From Microbulbifer guangxiensis (lineage in GTDB: Bacteria > Pseudomonadota > Gammaproteobacteria > Pseudomonadales > Cellvibrionaceae), in contig NZ_JAJSAQ010000003.1 of NCBI RefSeq assembly GCF_021729075.1, positions 62,001 through 126,000 of the forward strand: a DNA stretch of 64,000 bases. The letters are read 5' to 3'. Below, piece after piece: positions 50,991 through 60,543 of this stretch. The notes under the pieces are model-generated. The model did not search any database and had not been told where the DNA came from. It was given only the letters and a program-made list of their open reading frames with translations. Position 1 is the first letter of the stretch; each line of letters starts with the position of its first letter. Both the position numbers and the translations under genes were made by a program.

Positions 50991-52325
50991 ATGAAAGTTT
51001 TTGACGAGATCGAATCAGAAGTACAAAGCTACGCCCGCGCTTTCCCCCGCATTTTCAACAAGGCCCAGGCTGAATACCTGTACGACGAGGAAGGCAACCA
51101 GTACCTGGACTTCCTCGGTGGCGCCGGCACCCTGAACTACGGTCACAACAACCCGGTCTTCAAGGAAGCCCTGCTGGAGTACATCCAGGCGGACGGCATC
51201 ACCCACGGTCTGGACCTGCACACCAAGGCCAAGGGTGAGTTCCTGGAGGCCTTCTCCGAGAAGATCCTCAAGCCGCGCAACATGGAATACGTGATGCAGT
51301 TCACCGGCCCCACCGGCACCAATGCGGTGGAAGCGGCGCTGAAGATCGCGCGCAAGTACAAGGGTCGCGAGAACATCATCTCCTTCACCAACGGTTTCCA
51401 CGGCTGCAGCATGGGCGCCCTGGCTGCCACCGGTAACTCCCACCACCGCGGTGCGGCCGGCGTGAGCATGAGCGGCATCACCCGTATGCCTTACGAGGGT
51501 TACCTGGGTGACGACATCGACACCACTGCCTACCTGGACAAGGTCCTGTCCGACTCCTCTTCCGGTGTCGACCATCCGGCAGCTGTGATGGTGGAAACCG
51601 TACAGGGTGAAGGTGGTATCAACGCGTGCAGCATCGAGTGGCTGCGCAACCTGGAAGCGGTGTGCCGCAAGCATGACGTACTGCTGATCGTCGATGACAT
51701 CCAGGCGGGTTGTGGCCGTACCGGTTCTTTCTTCAGCTTCGAGGAAGCGGGCATCAAGCCGGATATCGTCACCCTGTCCAAGTCCCTGAGTGGCTACGGC
51801 CTGCCGTTCGCGGTGGTACTGATGAGCCCGGAACTGGACCAGTGGAAGCCGGGTGAGCACAACGGCACTTTCCGCGGGAACAACCTGGCATTTGTCACTG
51901 CCAAGGCTGCTATCGACCACTACTGGAGCGATGACAAGTTTGCCAAGGAAGTACAGCGCAAGGGCGAGTACATCGAACAGCGCATGAGCGCCATCGTCGA
52001 GAAGTACGGTGAGGGCAACATGACCACCCGCGGACGCGGCATGATGCGCGGCCTGAACTGCATCAGCGGTGATCTGGCCGGTCAGATCACCAAAGAAGCG
52101 TTCAAGCACGGCCTGGTGATTGAGACCAGTGGTGCCGACGACCAGGTAGTGAAGACCCTGTGCCCGCTGACCATCAGCGATGAGAACCTGAAGCGCGGCC
52201 TGGATATCGTCGAGGCGGCGGTACAGAAAGTGCTGAAGAGCAACGACGTGCCGGAAGAGCACGATTTCTTCGCCGATGACAGCGGTAGCGAGACCAGCAA
52301 AGAAGCACTCGCGGGTGCCGCCTGA
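50991..52325 (+). CDS. ectB: Diaminobutyrate--2-oxoglutarate transaminase
   Basis: A 444-residue class III PLP aminotransferase converting aspartate semialdehyde to diaminobutyrate. Features are [51 protein letters not shown] and the PLP lysine in [14 protein letters not shown]. It is slightly longer than usual because of an acidic C-terminal tail ([17 protein letters not shown]). A GGTTGCC stretch precedes ATG 50991. Confidence 0.97.
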   Translation: MKVFDEIESEVQSYARAFPRIFNKAQAEYLYDEEGNQYLDFLGGAGTLNYGHNNPVFKEALLEYIQADGITHGLDLHTKAKGEFLEAFSEKILKPRNMEYVMQFTGPTGTNAVEAALKIARKYKGRENIISFTNGFHGCSMGALAATGNSHHRGAAGVSMSGITRMPYEGYLGDDIDTTAYLDKVLSDSSSGVDHPAAVMVETVQGEGGINACSIEWLRNLEAVCRKHDVLLIVDDIQAGCGRTGSFFSFEEAGIKPDIVTLSKSLSGYGLPFAVVLMSPELDQWKPGEHNGTFRGNNLAFVTAKAAIDHYWSDDKFAKEVQRKGEYIEQRMSAIVEKYGEGNMTTRGRGMMRGLNCISGDLAGQITKEAFKHGLVIETSGADDQVVKTLCPLTISDENLKRGLDIVEAAVQKVLKSNDVPEEHDFFADDSGSETSKEALAGAA

Positions 52326-52382
52326 TCCGCGGCCCCTTTGAACGAGCTTGCCGAATTAACAGGATTGGATGAGAGAACAGAG

Positions 52383-52787
52383 ATGATTGTTAGAAACCTT
52401 CAAGAAGCCGAAAAAAGTGACCGTCGCATTGTTTCCGAAGGCTGGGAAAGCACCCGCCTGCTGCTGAAAAACGACAACATGGGCTTCTCATTCCACATCA
52501 CCACCATTTACGAGGGCGCAAACCTGCACCTGCACTACCAGAACCACCTGGAGTCTGTGTACTGCATCTCCGGTGAGGGTGAAGTGGAAACCATCGAGGA
52601 CGGCAAGGTGTACCCGATCCAGCCGGGCACCATCTACATCCTCGACAAGCACGACAAGCATATCCTGCGTGCGAAGAAAGAAATGAAGATGGCGTGTGTG
52701 TTCAACCCGCCGCTGCATGGCAAGGAAGTCCATAACGCGGAAGGCGCCTACGAACTGGAAGCTGAAGAGGTTTCCGACAAGAAATAA
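52383..52787 (+). CDS. ectC: Ectoine synthase
   Basis: A 134-residue cupin closing N-acetyl-diaminobutyrate to ectoine. The start [16 protein letters not shown] is canonical, and the metal-binding cupin strand [20 protein letters not shown] and the [21 protein letters not shown] segment are present. ATG 52383 is preferred over a longer open frame. A hairpin terminator separates it from ask. Confidence 0.97.
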   Translation: MIVRNLQEAEKSDRRIVSEGWESTRLLLKNDNMGFSFHITTIYEGANLHLHYQNHLESVYCISGEGEVETIEDGKVYPIQPGTIYILDKHDKHILRAKKEMKMACVFNPPLHGKEVHNAEGAYELEAEEVSDKK

Positions 52788-52803
52788 AGGTGTTGTGTCC
52801 TGA

Positions 52804-52829
52804 AGCGGCGCCTGCGGGCGCCGCTTTTT
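52804..52829 (+). terminator. Terminator or attenuator between ectC and ask
   Basis: AGCGGCGCC-TGCG-GGCGCCGCT is a 9-bp GC stem followed by TTTTTC. It lies inside the presumed operon, so it likely lowers ask expression relative to ectABC. Confidence 0.82.
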
Positions 52830-52863
52830 CACCCGAGCTCACGACAAACCTTACAGGAAGACC

Positions 52864-54312
52864 ATGAACCTCCATACGGTAGAAAAAATCGGCGGCACGT
52901 CAATGAGTGACTATGCCGCAGTTCGCGACAACATCATTTACAAGAACGGCAAGGCCGGCAACGATGGGCTGTACCAGCGCGTATTTGTGGTTTCCGCCTA
53001 CGGCGGCATCACCGACATGCTGCTGGAGCATAAGAAATCCGGCCGCCCGGGGATTTTTGCCCTGTTTGCCGATGCGAACGAAGATCGCAGCTGGAACGAT
53101 GCGATCGAAGCTGTGCGTAACCGCGTGCACGAGATCAATGCCGAGCTGTTCACCGATGCCGAGCAGCTGGCCCGCGCCAACGATTTCATCGGTGAGCGCC
53201 TCGAAGACGCCGAGCGCTGCCTCGCGGACCTGGAGCGTGTCTGCCAGCACGGCCACTTTGCCCTCGAGGGGCACCTCAACGTCGTCTGTGAAATGCTGGC
53301 GAGTATCGGTGAGGCCCACAGTGCCTGGAACACTGCCGAGCTGCTGCGCCAGCAGGAAGGCATCAATGCCCGTTTCGTCGACCTGACCGGATGGCGCGAC
53401 GGTGAGCACCTGACCCTGGACGAGCGCATCGAGCGCGCCTTCAAGGATATCGACCTGGCCAAAGAGCTGCCGATTGCTACCGGCTACGCCCACACCCGCG
53501 AGGGCCTGATGGGCACCTTCGCACGCGGTTACAGCGAGATGACCTTCAGCCGTATTGCGGTGGTCACCGGTGCCCGCGAAGCGATCATTCACAAGGAATA
53601 CCACCTGAGCAGCGCCGACCCGCGCCTGGTGGGCGAAGCGGAAGCCGTGCCCATCGGTCGTACCAACTACGACGTTGCCGATCAGCTGGCCAACCTGGGT
53701 ATGGAGGCGATCCACCCCCGTGCAGCCAAGGGCCTGCGCCAGCAGGAAATCCCGCTGCGAGTGATGAACACCTTCGAGCCGGAGCACGCCGGTACCCTGG
53801 TGACTGGCGACTATGTCAGTGAAACCCCCTGTGTCGAGATCATCGCCGGCCGCAAGAACATCTATGCGGTGGAGTGTTTCGACCAGGACATGATGGGCCT
53901 GATGACCACTTACGACCGCACCATCAACGACATCATCCGTCGTTTCAAGGGCAGCGTCGTCACCAAGGACATCAATGCCAATACCATTACCCACTTCCTG
54001 GCCTGCAACCTGAAGACGGTAAAGCGCATCCGCGCTGCCATCTGCGAGGAGTACCCGGATTGTGATATCCAGGTGCGCAAGGTTGCCGTCGTCTCCGCCA
54101 TTGGCAGTGACATGAAGGTGCCGGGTATGCTGTCCCGTGCAGTGGCCGCACTGGCCCGTTCCGGTATCAGTGTACTGGCGGTGCACCAGTCGATGCGCCA
54201 GGTGGATATGCAATTCGTAGTGAACGAAAACGACTACGAAGAGGCTGTGAAGAGCCTTCACCACGCACTGGTGGAAGTCTACGATCATGGCGAAGCGATA
54301 TGCGCAGCCTGA
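52864..54312 (+). CDS. ask: Ectoine-type aspartate kinase
   Basis: A 482-residue aspartokinase of the Ask_ect type, commonly found after ectABC and thought to be less feedback-inhibited than housekeeping forms. The N-terminal KIGGTSMSDYAAVRDN binds ATP, FARGYSEMTFSRIAVVTGAREAIIHKEY is typical of this subgroup, and two ACT-like domains end the protein (VAVVSAIGSDMKVPGMLSRA, DMQFVVNENDYEEAV). The supply of aspartyl phosphate feeds EctB. AGGAAG precedes ATG 52864. Its end overlaps the next gene by 13 bases. Confidence 0.95.
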   Translation: MNLHTVEKIGGTSMSDYAAVRDNIIYKNGKAGNDGLYQRVFVVSAYGGITDMLLEHKKSGRPGIFALFADANEDRSWNDAIEAVRNRVHEINAELFTDAEQLARANDFIGERLEDAERCLADLERVCQHGHFALEGHLNVVCEMLASIGEAHSAWNTAELLRQQEGINARFVDLTGWRDGEHLTLDERIERAFKDIDLAKELPIATGYAHTREGLMGTFARGYSEMTFSRIAVVTGAREAIIHKEYHLSSADPRLVGEAEAVPIGRTNYDVADQLANLGMEAIHPRAAKGLRQQEIPLRVMNTFEPEHAGTLVTGDYVSETPCVEIIAGRKNIYAVECFDQDMMGLMTTYDRTINDIIRRFKGSVVTKDINANTITHFLACNLKTVKRIRAAICEEYPDCDIQVRKVAVVSAIGSDMKVPGMLSRAVAALARSGISVLAVHQSMRQVDMQFVVNENDYEEAVKSLHHALVEVYDHGEAICAA

Positions 54313-55259
54313 TTGCAGTTATGATGTTCGCAGTGGCAGCCTCCTGGCTGCCACTGTCCGTTTCTGCCCAGCCACAGACGGAGCAGCAGGAAGCAAAGGC
54401 GAACGCGCAACAGCAGGCAGCAGAGGAGCGCGTCGAGAGCCTGAACGAGCCGCTCTATAACCCGTTCGTCGAACGCTATGTGCTGGACGAGCTTAAACAG
54501 CTGCGCTCGGACATGGCCGCGCAGCGGGTGAATCTCACCGAACAGTTCGTGGATCGCCAGATCAACGTGGCCGACAAGGCCATCAGTTATGCCACCGATA
54601 CCGTCACCTACTTTTTCTACCTGATCGCTGGCGTCAGCTCCCTGCTGGTGCTGGTGGGCTGGACTTCGATCCGGGACATCAAGGAGAAAGTACATGGCCT
54701 CGCCAATGAGGAAATCACCAAGCTGGTGAGCCAGTACGAGGAGCGCCTGCGCGGCATCGAGGAGCAGCTGAGCGAGAAGACGCGTCACATCGAGCACAAC
54801 CGCGATGAGATCGAGCTGACCAAGGAGATCCAGTCACTGTGGCTGCGCGCCGGTCGTGAACACACGGCAGCGGGCAAGATTGCGATCTACGACCAGATCC
54901 TGACCCTGCGCGCCCACGACGGCGAGGCACTGACCTACAAAGCCGACGCCGTACTGGAACTGGGCGAGCCCCAGTGGGCCATCCACCTGTGTCAGCGGGC
55001 GCTGGAAGTCGACCCCGAAAACGGCAACGCCTATTACCAGTTGGCCTGCGCCCATGCGAGCCAGGAGCACTGGGAAGAGGCCGTGGAGTATCTGTCCAAG
55101 GCGCTGGATATTTCAGCGGCCTACCGGGACGAGGCGATGGAGGACGAGGCCCTCGATGCTTTGCATGAGTATCCGCCCTTTGCGCGCCTGATGGGCATCG
55201 GGCCGACCGGGATGGAAGAGAGTTCCAGTGAAAATGCTGAACAGCCTCAGGCTTCCTGA
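54300..55259 (+). CDS. Membrane-anchored TPR protein downstream of ask
   Basis: A 319-residue protein. A signal peptide or anchor (to about residue 23) is followed by a Gln/Glu-rich linker, a membrane helix at about 102-122 (YFFYLIAGVSSLLVLVGW), a predicted coiled coil (about 135-180, EERLRGIEEQLSEKTRHIEHN) and TPR-like repeats (about 185-290, ALEVDPENGNAYYQLACAHAS). It overlaps ask by 13 bases and so belongs to the ect transcript. It is not a known ectoine gene. A role in membrane-complex assembly or osmosensing would be a guess. Confidence 0.72.
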   Translation: MRSLIAVMMFAVAASWLPLSVSAQPQTEQQEAKANAQQQAAEERVESLNEPLYNPFVERYVLDELKQLRSDMAAQRVNLTEQFVDRQINVADKAISYATDTVTYFFYLIAGVSSLLVLVGWTSIRDIKEKVHGLANEEITKLVSQYEERLRGIEEQLSEKTRHIEHNRDEIELTKEIQSLWLRAGREHTAAGKIAIYDQILTLRAHDGEALTYKADAVLELGEPQWAIHLCQRALEVDPENGNAYYQLACAHASQEHWEEAVEYLSKALDISAAYRDEAMEDEALDALHEYPPFARLMGIGPTGMEESSSENAEQPQAS

Positions 55260-55305
55260 AGTGGGAGCCCGGCCAATACACAATAACGACAAATAGGAGA
55301 GACCC

Positions 55306-56724
55306 GTGCTCGCCAGTTTTCTGTTTTTCCTCGCCATGTTCGCCGCCATCGGTGTCAGTTCCTATCTGAAAAGTCGCGGCACCAAACAGGATTACTACCT
55401 GGCCAGCCGGGATGTCTCGCCGTTCCTGGTCGGACTCTCTGCCGTTGCTACCAACAACAGCGGCTATATGTTTATCGGCGTGATCGGTTACACCTACGCC
55501 ACCGGACTGGCTTCGGTGTGGCTGATGGTGGGCTGGATTCTCGGTGACTTCCTGGGCTCGCTGTGGGTGCACAAGTCACTGTGCCGCGCCACCCACAAGA
55601 CCGGCGAATCCAGTTATGCGGGCGTGATCAGCTGTTGGACCGGATCACGGTTTGTCTATTGGCAGCGCCTGGCCGGCCTCCTCTCGCTGATGTTCCTGCT
55701 GGCCTACGCCAGTGCCCAGCTGGTGGCGGGCAGTAAGGCGCTGTATGTGCTGCTGGATCTGCCCATCTGGAGCGGCGCGGTCATCGGCGGCGTGATCGTG
55801 GCAGCCTACTGCCTGGCGGGGGGCATCCGCGCATCAATCTGGACCGATGCGGCCCAGTCCATCGTAATGATCGTGGCCATGGGCACGCTGCTGTATGTTG
55901 CCACCCAGTCCGTCGGTGGCGTGGGTGCTGCCATCCAGTCGATGGGTGAGGTGGATGGCTTCCTCAACTGGTACCCGGACAATATGCTGCTGCCGGGTCT
56001 CGCCGGTGGTGTGCTGTTTGCTGTGGGCTGGCTGTTTGCCGGTCTGTCTGTGATTGGCCAGCCCCATGTCATGGTGCGGTTTATGGCGCTGGAGTCCGAG
56101 CACCGCATGATCCATGCACGTTTGTGGTATTACCTCTGGTTCACGGCCTTCTATGCCATGGCCACCGGCGTGGGGATGCTGGCGCGCATCCTGCTCAGCG
56201 ATGCGGGCAGCTTCGACGCGGAGCTGGCGCTGCCAATGATGGCAATGGACCTGTTGCCGCCGGTGATGGTGGGGCTGATCCTGGCCGGTGTGTTTGCGGC
56301 CACCATGTCCACGGCGGATTCCCTGGTGCTGAGCTGTTCCGCGGCTATCACTCACGATATCCATCCCCAGCGCACGGAAAAGACCTGGGTGCTGAAACTG
56401 ACAACGGTGGCCATCACCGTCGGTGCTGTGGGTTGGGCATTGCTGAACCAGCAGAGTGTATTCAGCCTGGTGGTGATGTCGTGGTCGTCGCTGGCCTCCG
56501 CTTTCGCGCCGGTCCTGATCGTACTGGCACTGGGTGCGCGTCCATCGCAGGCGGTTTACATCACCATGAGCCTGGTCGGCCTCGCCACTGCGCTGACCTG
56601 GCGCTGGCTGGGCTGGCACAGTCATATCTACGAGGGGATGCCGGGCATTCTGGCGGGGCTGGCCGTGTATGGGGTGGCGCGCTTTGCGGTGGGCGTACCG
56701 GAGCCGAGTCGCGCGAGCGCGTAA
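55306..56724 (+). CDS. Sodium:solute symporter (SSS family)
   Basis: A 472-residue protein with about 13 membrane helices, including FLFFLAMFAAIGVSSYL and VIGGVIVAAYCLAGGIRASIWTD. The latter is the SSS sodium-site region, and STADSLVLSCSAAITHDI is the TM8-type motif with the sodium-binding serines. The best relatives are PutP-type proline/compatible-solute symporters. The place after ectABC-ask suggests uptake of an osmoprotectant, but the substrate is unproven. GTG 55306 follows AGGAGA. Confidence 0.88.
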   Translation: MLASFLFFLAMFAAIGVSSYLKSRGTKQDYYLASRDVSPFLVGLSAVATNNSGYMFIGVIGYTYATGLASVWLMVGWILGDFLGSLWVHKSLCRATHKTGESSYAGVISCWTGSRFVYWQRLAGLLSLMFLLAYASAQLVAGSKALYVLLDLPIWSGAVIGGVIVAAYCLAGGIRASIWTDAAQSIVMIVAMGTLLYVATQSVGGVGAAIQSMGEVDGFLNWYPDNMLLPGLAGGVLFAVGWLFAGLSVIGQPHVMVRFMALESEHRMIHARLWYYLWFTAFYAMATGVGMLARILLSDAGSFDAELALPMMAMDLLPPVMVGLILAGVFAATMSTADSLVLSCSAAITHDIHPQRTEKTWVLKLTTVAITVGAVGWALLNQQSVFSLVVMSWSSLASAFAPVLIVLALGARPSQAVYITMSLVGLATALTWRWLGWHSHIYEGMPGILAGLAVYGVARFAVGVPEPSRASA

Positions 56725-56799
56725 GCTGGTTTCCGACACATCCTCTAAAGATGGTTCAGTGCCAGACTGCGTTCGGGGCCGGGCTGGACCTGTGGCGGC

Positions 56800-56903
56800 G
56801 GAGTATCAGGGCGGTCTTTCCGAAACCGCACGAGTACGTCCCTGTAGCTCTGTCGGCGCCCTCCCTGGCGCCGACAGTTTCTGAAAGACCGCCCTGACAC
56901 TCC
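56800..56903. repeat. Nested-hairpin intergenic repeat, copy D (diverged)
   Basis: The outer arms hold CAGGGCGGTCTTTC and GAAAGACCGCCCTG; the inner hairpin CTGTCGGCGCC/GGCGCCGACAG is at 56850-56877. The interior TACGTCCCTGTAGCTC corresponds to the conserved segment of the other copies. The arms differ in sequence but keep the fold, evidence of compensatory change. Confidence 0.75.
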
Positions 56904-56982
56904 ACCTTAACCCCTGGCTTCATTCCTCCGCAGACCATATCCATCTAGTTTGCTCTGCAAGGGGACCAGGCCAGATCTTAAG

Positions 56983-57093
56983 GGAAAGTGCCGGGCGCGA
57001 GCATCTCGAACCGTCGGCGACAGGGACGTCGCCGACGGAGCGTACAGGGATGTATTTACAGCGTTTCGAGATGCTCGCGCCCGGTGCTTTTCC
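56983..57093. repeat. Nested-hairpin intergenic repeat, copy C
   Basis: The outer arms hold GGGCGCGAGCATCTCGAA and TTCGAGATGCTCGCGCCC; the inner hairpin CGTCGGCGAC/GTCGCCGACG matches copy A exactly, as does the segment CGGAGCGTACAGGGATGTAT. It lies 80 bases from copy D, between the convergent symporter and yceI genes. Confidence 0.87.
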
Positions 57094-57232
57094 GCCTCTC
57101 AGTAAGATCGGAGCCCTTACCAAAACTGGCATTGGCTGCCGGAATTCGGGTATACAACAAAACTCCCTGTCCATTACTGCACATACCATATCCTGCGTTT
57201 GCACTACCTTTTTACGAGACATGCGAAAACAA

Positions 57233-57258
57233 AAAAGCCCGGCAATTGCCGGGCTTTT
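57233..57258 (-). terminator. Bidirectional terminator of yceI-cytochrome b561
   Basis: The perfect palindrome pairs AAAAGCCCGGCAA with TTGCCGGGCTTTT. On the minus strand a T tract (TTTTTTGTTTT) follows. Confidence 0.9.
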
Positions 57259-57286
57259 CCATCCTGTAGGGGATGTGAGAAAGGTA

Positions 57287-57853
57287 TTACTTACGAATAC
57301 CTTCCACGTCCAGGATCATCTCCACGCTCTGTGAAGCCGGGCCTAGGTCGTAGTCGATGCCGAAGTCCTTCAGCTTGAACTCGGTGGAACCGGTGAAGCC
57401 CTGACGGTAGCCGCCCCAGGGATCCTTGCCGCCGCCGACGTGGCTGACGTCGATGGTAATCGGCTTGGTCACGCCGCGCAGGGTCAGGTCACCGGTCAGT
57501 TTGCCCTTGCCGTTGCCCAGAGGCTTGTAGCTGGTGCTCTTGAAAGTGGCGGTGGGGTATTTTTCGACGAACAGGAAGTCCTCTCCCCGCAGGTGCTTGT
57601 CGCGCTCGGCGTGGTTACTGTCGAGGCTGTTTACATCGATGTTTACATTGATGGACGAAGCCTCCGGCTTGCTCTCGTCGTACTGGAAAGTGCCGTTGAA
57701 ATCATCGAAACGGCCATACAGCCAGCTGTAGCCCAGGTGCTTGATGCGGAACTGGATGAAGGCGTGGGCGCCTTCGGTGTCAATCACGTACTCGGCTGCC
57801 TGGGCGGTGGCGCCCAGCAGTGAGGCAAAGAGGAAAATAGCCAGTTTCTTCAT
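57287..57853 (-). CDS. yceI: YceI-family periplasmic lipid-binding protein
   Basis: A 188-residue lipocalin-like protein with a signal peptide ([19 protein letters not shown]). The YceI domain begins [33 protein letters not shown] and has [22 protein letters not shown] and [14 protein letters not shown] (parts shown). Relatives bind polyisoprenoids such as ubiquinone-8. It follows the cytochrome b561 gene by 13 bases, a conserved pair. Confidence 0.95.
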   Translation of the reverse strand: MKKLAIFLFASLLGATAQAAEYVIDTEGAHAFIQFRIKHLGYSWLYGRFDDFNGTFQYDESKPEASSINVNIDVNSLDSNHAERDKHLRGEDFLFVEKYPTATFKSTSYKPLGNGKGKLTGDLTLRGVTKPITIDVSHVGGGKDPWGGYRQGFTGSTEFKLKDFGIDYDLGPASQSVEMILDVEGIRK

Positions 57854-57866
57854 GGACAGTGCTCCT

Positions 57867-58478
57867 TTATTTTGAGGTGCTCAGATTTTCGGTCGGTTGG
57901 TGTTTACTATCGCGTGACCCGTCTGGATTACCAGGCTTGCCCAGCATGCGCAGCAAGGTGGCGTCGCGATCGATAAAGTGGTGTTTCATCGCCGCCAGGG
58001 CATGCAGGGCGACCAGGCCCATCAGTGTCCAGGCAAGGATTTCATGAATCTCGCCGGCGATATCTTCCTGGTTGGGCAGCCCCTGCAGGGTGGCCGGCAC
58101 GCTGAACAGGTCGAACACAGAGATGGCGCGGCCGTCGGCAGTGGAGATCAGATAGCCGGAGGTCATGATGGCGAGCAGCAGCAGGTAGATGCCGCCGTGG
58201 GCGAACCGGGCCGCCACTGTTTGCCAGCGCGGAGTGCCGGGGACGGCTGCGGGGGAGACATTCAAGAATTTCCAGGCCAGTCGCACCAGCAGGGCGATCA
58301 ACAGCAGTATGCCGATGGCCTTGTGGATCTCGGGGCCCTGCCGGTACCAGGGGTCGTAATAGGAGAGCTGTCGCATCCACCAGCCGAGGGCAAACAGGCC
58401 GATCACCACTGGCGCCATCAACCAGTGGAACACAATGGCCACCCAGCCGTAAGCGGATTCGCTGTTCTTTGCTGCCAC
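57867..58478 (-). CDS. cybB: Cytochrome b561
   Basis: A 203-residue inner-membrane di-haem protein of four helices. The haem histidines are in [53 protein letters not shown] and [25 protein letters not shown]. It passes electrons with quinones in the membrane. The start is GTG 58478 behind GGAA. The yceI partner follows directly. Confidence 0.92.
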   Translation of the reverse strand: MAAKNSESAYGWVAIVFHWLMAPVVIGLFALGWWMRQLSYYDPWYRQGPEIHKAIGILLLIALLVRLAWKFLNVSPAAVPGTPRWQTVAARFAHGGIYLLLLAIMTSGYLISTADGRAISVFDLFSVPATLQGLPNQEDIAGEIHEILAWTLMGLVALHALAAMKHHFIDRDATLLRMLGKPGNPDGSRDSKHQPTENLSTSK

Positions 58479-58663
58479 GGTTCAATTCCGTTTAAAACTT
58501 ATGCGTTCTGGACCCGGCAGGGTTGCCGGAGAGGCGTTGATTATAAAAATTCTTCGATCCGGTAACAGCGAAAAAAGCCGAATGAACCTGTCGATAATTT
58601 CGCAGCTTGCCAGGCTGCAGGTCCGTTTAACGTGCGGCCTTGCCAGGGGGCGATTGGTGAACG

Positions 58664-59332
58664 TCAGTGGGGAGTGCCGCGGGTACCCTCGCGCTCGGCG
58701 GCGATCAGGATTCGTTCGAGGGCCTGTCGGTCCAGGTTACCGGAACGCCGGGCGATCTGTTCCGCCAGCCAGTCGGTGGAGTGGTGCTCGCCATCCAGGG
58801 CCAGCTTTTCCAGCTCCCAGATAACATTGAGGAGTTGCTGCCGCTCCAGGGCGTGTTCTTCACCGCTGGATGACGAGAACAGGCTCGGTTCCAGTTGCTC
58901 GATTTCGCTGCGCCTGACCACCAGCTCGGCCAGGCTCGGGTACCAGCGGCCGCTGAACGGCTCAGGGCGCCGGCGGTGGTCGAATGTGATGCGCAGGCGA
59001 TTGCCGTCTTCATCCTCCAGCAGCGGTGTGTCCTGCTCATAGGCGGGCAGGGCCGGGCGCTGACGCAGGATACCGCTGATCGCTTTCCAGTCACTGGGGT
59101 TCTCTGCGCACAGGCGCAATGGCGTGCTCAGTTCCAGCACCGCCGGCCGATCCAGGTAGGCCACCTGCTGGCCGGGCCGGTACCAGTAGAGGTTGAGCTG
59201 ATGTTCCTCGGCGAGGTCCGCCAGATCCGCGCTGGTGAATGGCTCTTCCGCCACGGCACTCAGGTGATTCACGGCCTGCTGCACACTGAGCCATTGTCTG
59301 AGATGAAAGGGTTTGTTGACGGCAGTGCCCAT
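58664..59332 (-). CDS. Protein of unknown function
   Basis: A 222-residue soluble protein without signal peptide or membrane segment. It starts MGTAVNKPFHLRQWLSVQQA, with a helix-turn-helix-like region (VQQAVNHLSAVAEEPFTSADLADLAEEH, positions about 17-44), then a middle region LYWYRPGQQVAYLDRPAVLEL and a helical C-terminus (WLAEQIARRSGNLDRQALERILIAAER). This layout could be a DNA-binding or phage-like helix-turn-helix adaptor, but no family was recognised. It lies alone between cytochrome b561 and corA. Codon use is ordinary, so it is likely real. Confidence 0.6.
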   Translation of the reverse strand: MGTAVNKPFHLRQWLSVQQAVNHLSAVAEEPFTSADLADLAEEHQLNLYWYRPGQQVAYLDRPAVLELSTPLRLCAENPSDWKAISGILRQRPALPAYEQDTPLLEDEDGNRLRITFDHRRRPEPFSGRWYPSLAELVVRRSEIEQLEPSLFSSSSGEEHALERQQLLNVIWELEKLALDGEHHSTDWLAEQIARRSGNLDRQALERILIAAEREGTRGTPH

Positions 59333-59431
59333 GCAAGCGCTCCACTGCGGCGAAACCGGCGGCGAGAATTTATCTGTCTGCGTCTCTCCATATTAGCAGT
59401 TCGCGGAAGGCTGCCGCGTGGCGGGGTGGAC

Positions 59432-60385
59432 TCAGAGCCAGCCTTTCTTCTTGAAGTAGGCGTAGGGTGCGATACCTGACAGTAGCATCAGGAACAGGGC
59501 GAAGGGGTAGCCGCCGATCCATTTCAGCTCCGGCATGAAGTCGAAATTCATGCCATAGATGCTGGCCACCATGGTCGGTGGCAGGAAGACTACCGCGGCG
59601 ATGGAGAAAATCTTGATGATCTGGTTCTGCTCGATGTTGATAAAGCCCTGGGTGGAGTCCATCAGGAAGTTGATCTTGTTGAACACGAACCCGGTGTGGG
59701 CCATCAGGGTGTCGATATCGCGGGTAATGTCGCGGAAACTCTCCTGCAGTTCCCCATCGATATGGATATGGCGTTGCAGGAAGGTGATCGAACGCCGGGT
59801 GTCCATCAGACAGAGCTGTACTTTACCGGTGCTGTCCTCGAGCTTGGCCAGATAGTCGATGGCGTCCTCCAGTTCGGCGGATTCATCTTCCAGCACCAGG
59901 TAGCTCACCTCGCTCAGCTTCACGTGAATGTCTTCCAGGGCGTCGGCCAGGTTCTCCACCTTCTGCTCAAACACCAGTACAGTCAGCTCCTGCGCGCTAT
60001 GGGCATCCACTTGCTGGCGGCGGGCGCGCATGCGCAACAGGCGGAAATCGGCCAGCTCGGTGTCGCGAACCGTGATCAGGCGCTGGGGCTGGAGAATGAA
60101 CGCCACCGTAGTGGTGTCATGGCGGCCCTCACTCTGGGACAGAAACAGCGAGTGAATGTGCACGCCGGCAGAATCGATGAAGTAGCGGGCCGAGGCCTCG
60201 ATCTCATCCACATCCTCGGACTCTGGCAGCTCCGTGCGCAGCAACTGCTCCAACAGATCCCGCTCATCCTCCTCGGGCTCCTGGAGGTCGATCCACACCG
60301 CCTCGGACAGCTGTTGCCTGCTCATGGTCTCTTCGATGGTCTGCTCGCGGAGTGTCCCCCGGTTGATTTCGAAGAGTCGCAGCAT
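59432..60385 (-). CDS. corA: Magnesium/cobalt transporter CorA
   Basis: A 317-residue divalent cation channel subunit. The long cytoplasmic funnel domain is followed by two C-terminal helices with the selectivity motif YGMNFDFMPEL between them, ending in a basic tail (YFKKKGWL). GFINIEQNQIIKIFSIAAVVFLPPTMVAS matches the pore helix region (in part). ATG 60385 gives the family start MLRLFEINRG with AGGGAA upstream; the longer frame is not needed. Confidence 0.96.
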   Translation of the reverse strand: MLRLFEINRGTLREQTIEETMSRQQLSEAVWIDLQEPEEDERDLLEQLLRTELPESEDVDEIEASARYFIDSAGVHIHSLFLSQSEGRHDTTTVAFILQPQRLITVRDTELADFRLLRMRARRQQVDAHSAQELTVLVFEQKVENLADALEDIHVKLSEVSYLVLEDESAELEDAIDYLAKLEDSTGKVQLCLMDTRRSITFLQRHIHIDGELQESFRDITRDIDTLMAHTGFVFNKINFLMDSTQGFINIEQNQIIKIFSIAAVVFLPPTMVASIYGMNFDFMPELKWIGGYPFALFLMLLSGIAPYAYFKKKGWL

Positions 60386-60485
60386 TGCCTGTTCCCTAGC
60401 CTGAATGTGACCCAATGGTATCGGATAAGCCCGATGTGCCCAAGAGCTGAGTGGTGTGGGGAATTTGTCGTTGTCGGTGGGAAAC

Positions 60486-60511
60486 GGAAACCGGCCGCAA
60501 TGCGGCCGGTA
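60486..60511 (-). terminator. Terminator of the host-attachment-type gene
   Basis: ACCGGCCGC and GCGGCCGGT form a 9-bp stem with a short loop; on the minus strand TTTCCGTTT follows. Confidence 0.7.
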
Positions 60512-60543
60512 TCGGAGGAGCTGAATGGACTCGAGATCGAAAC

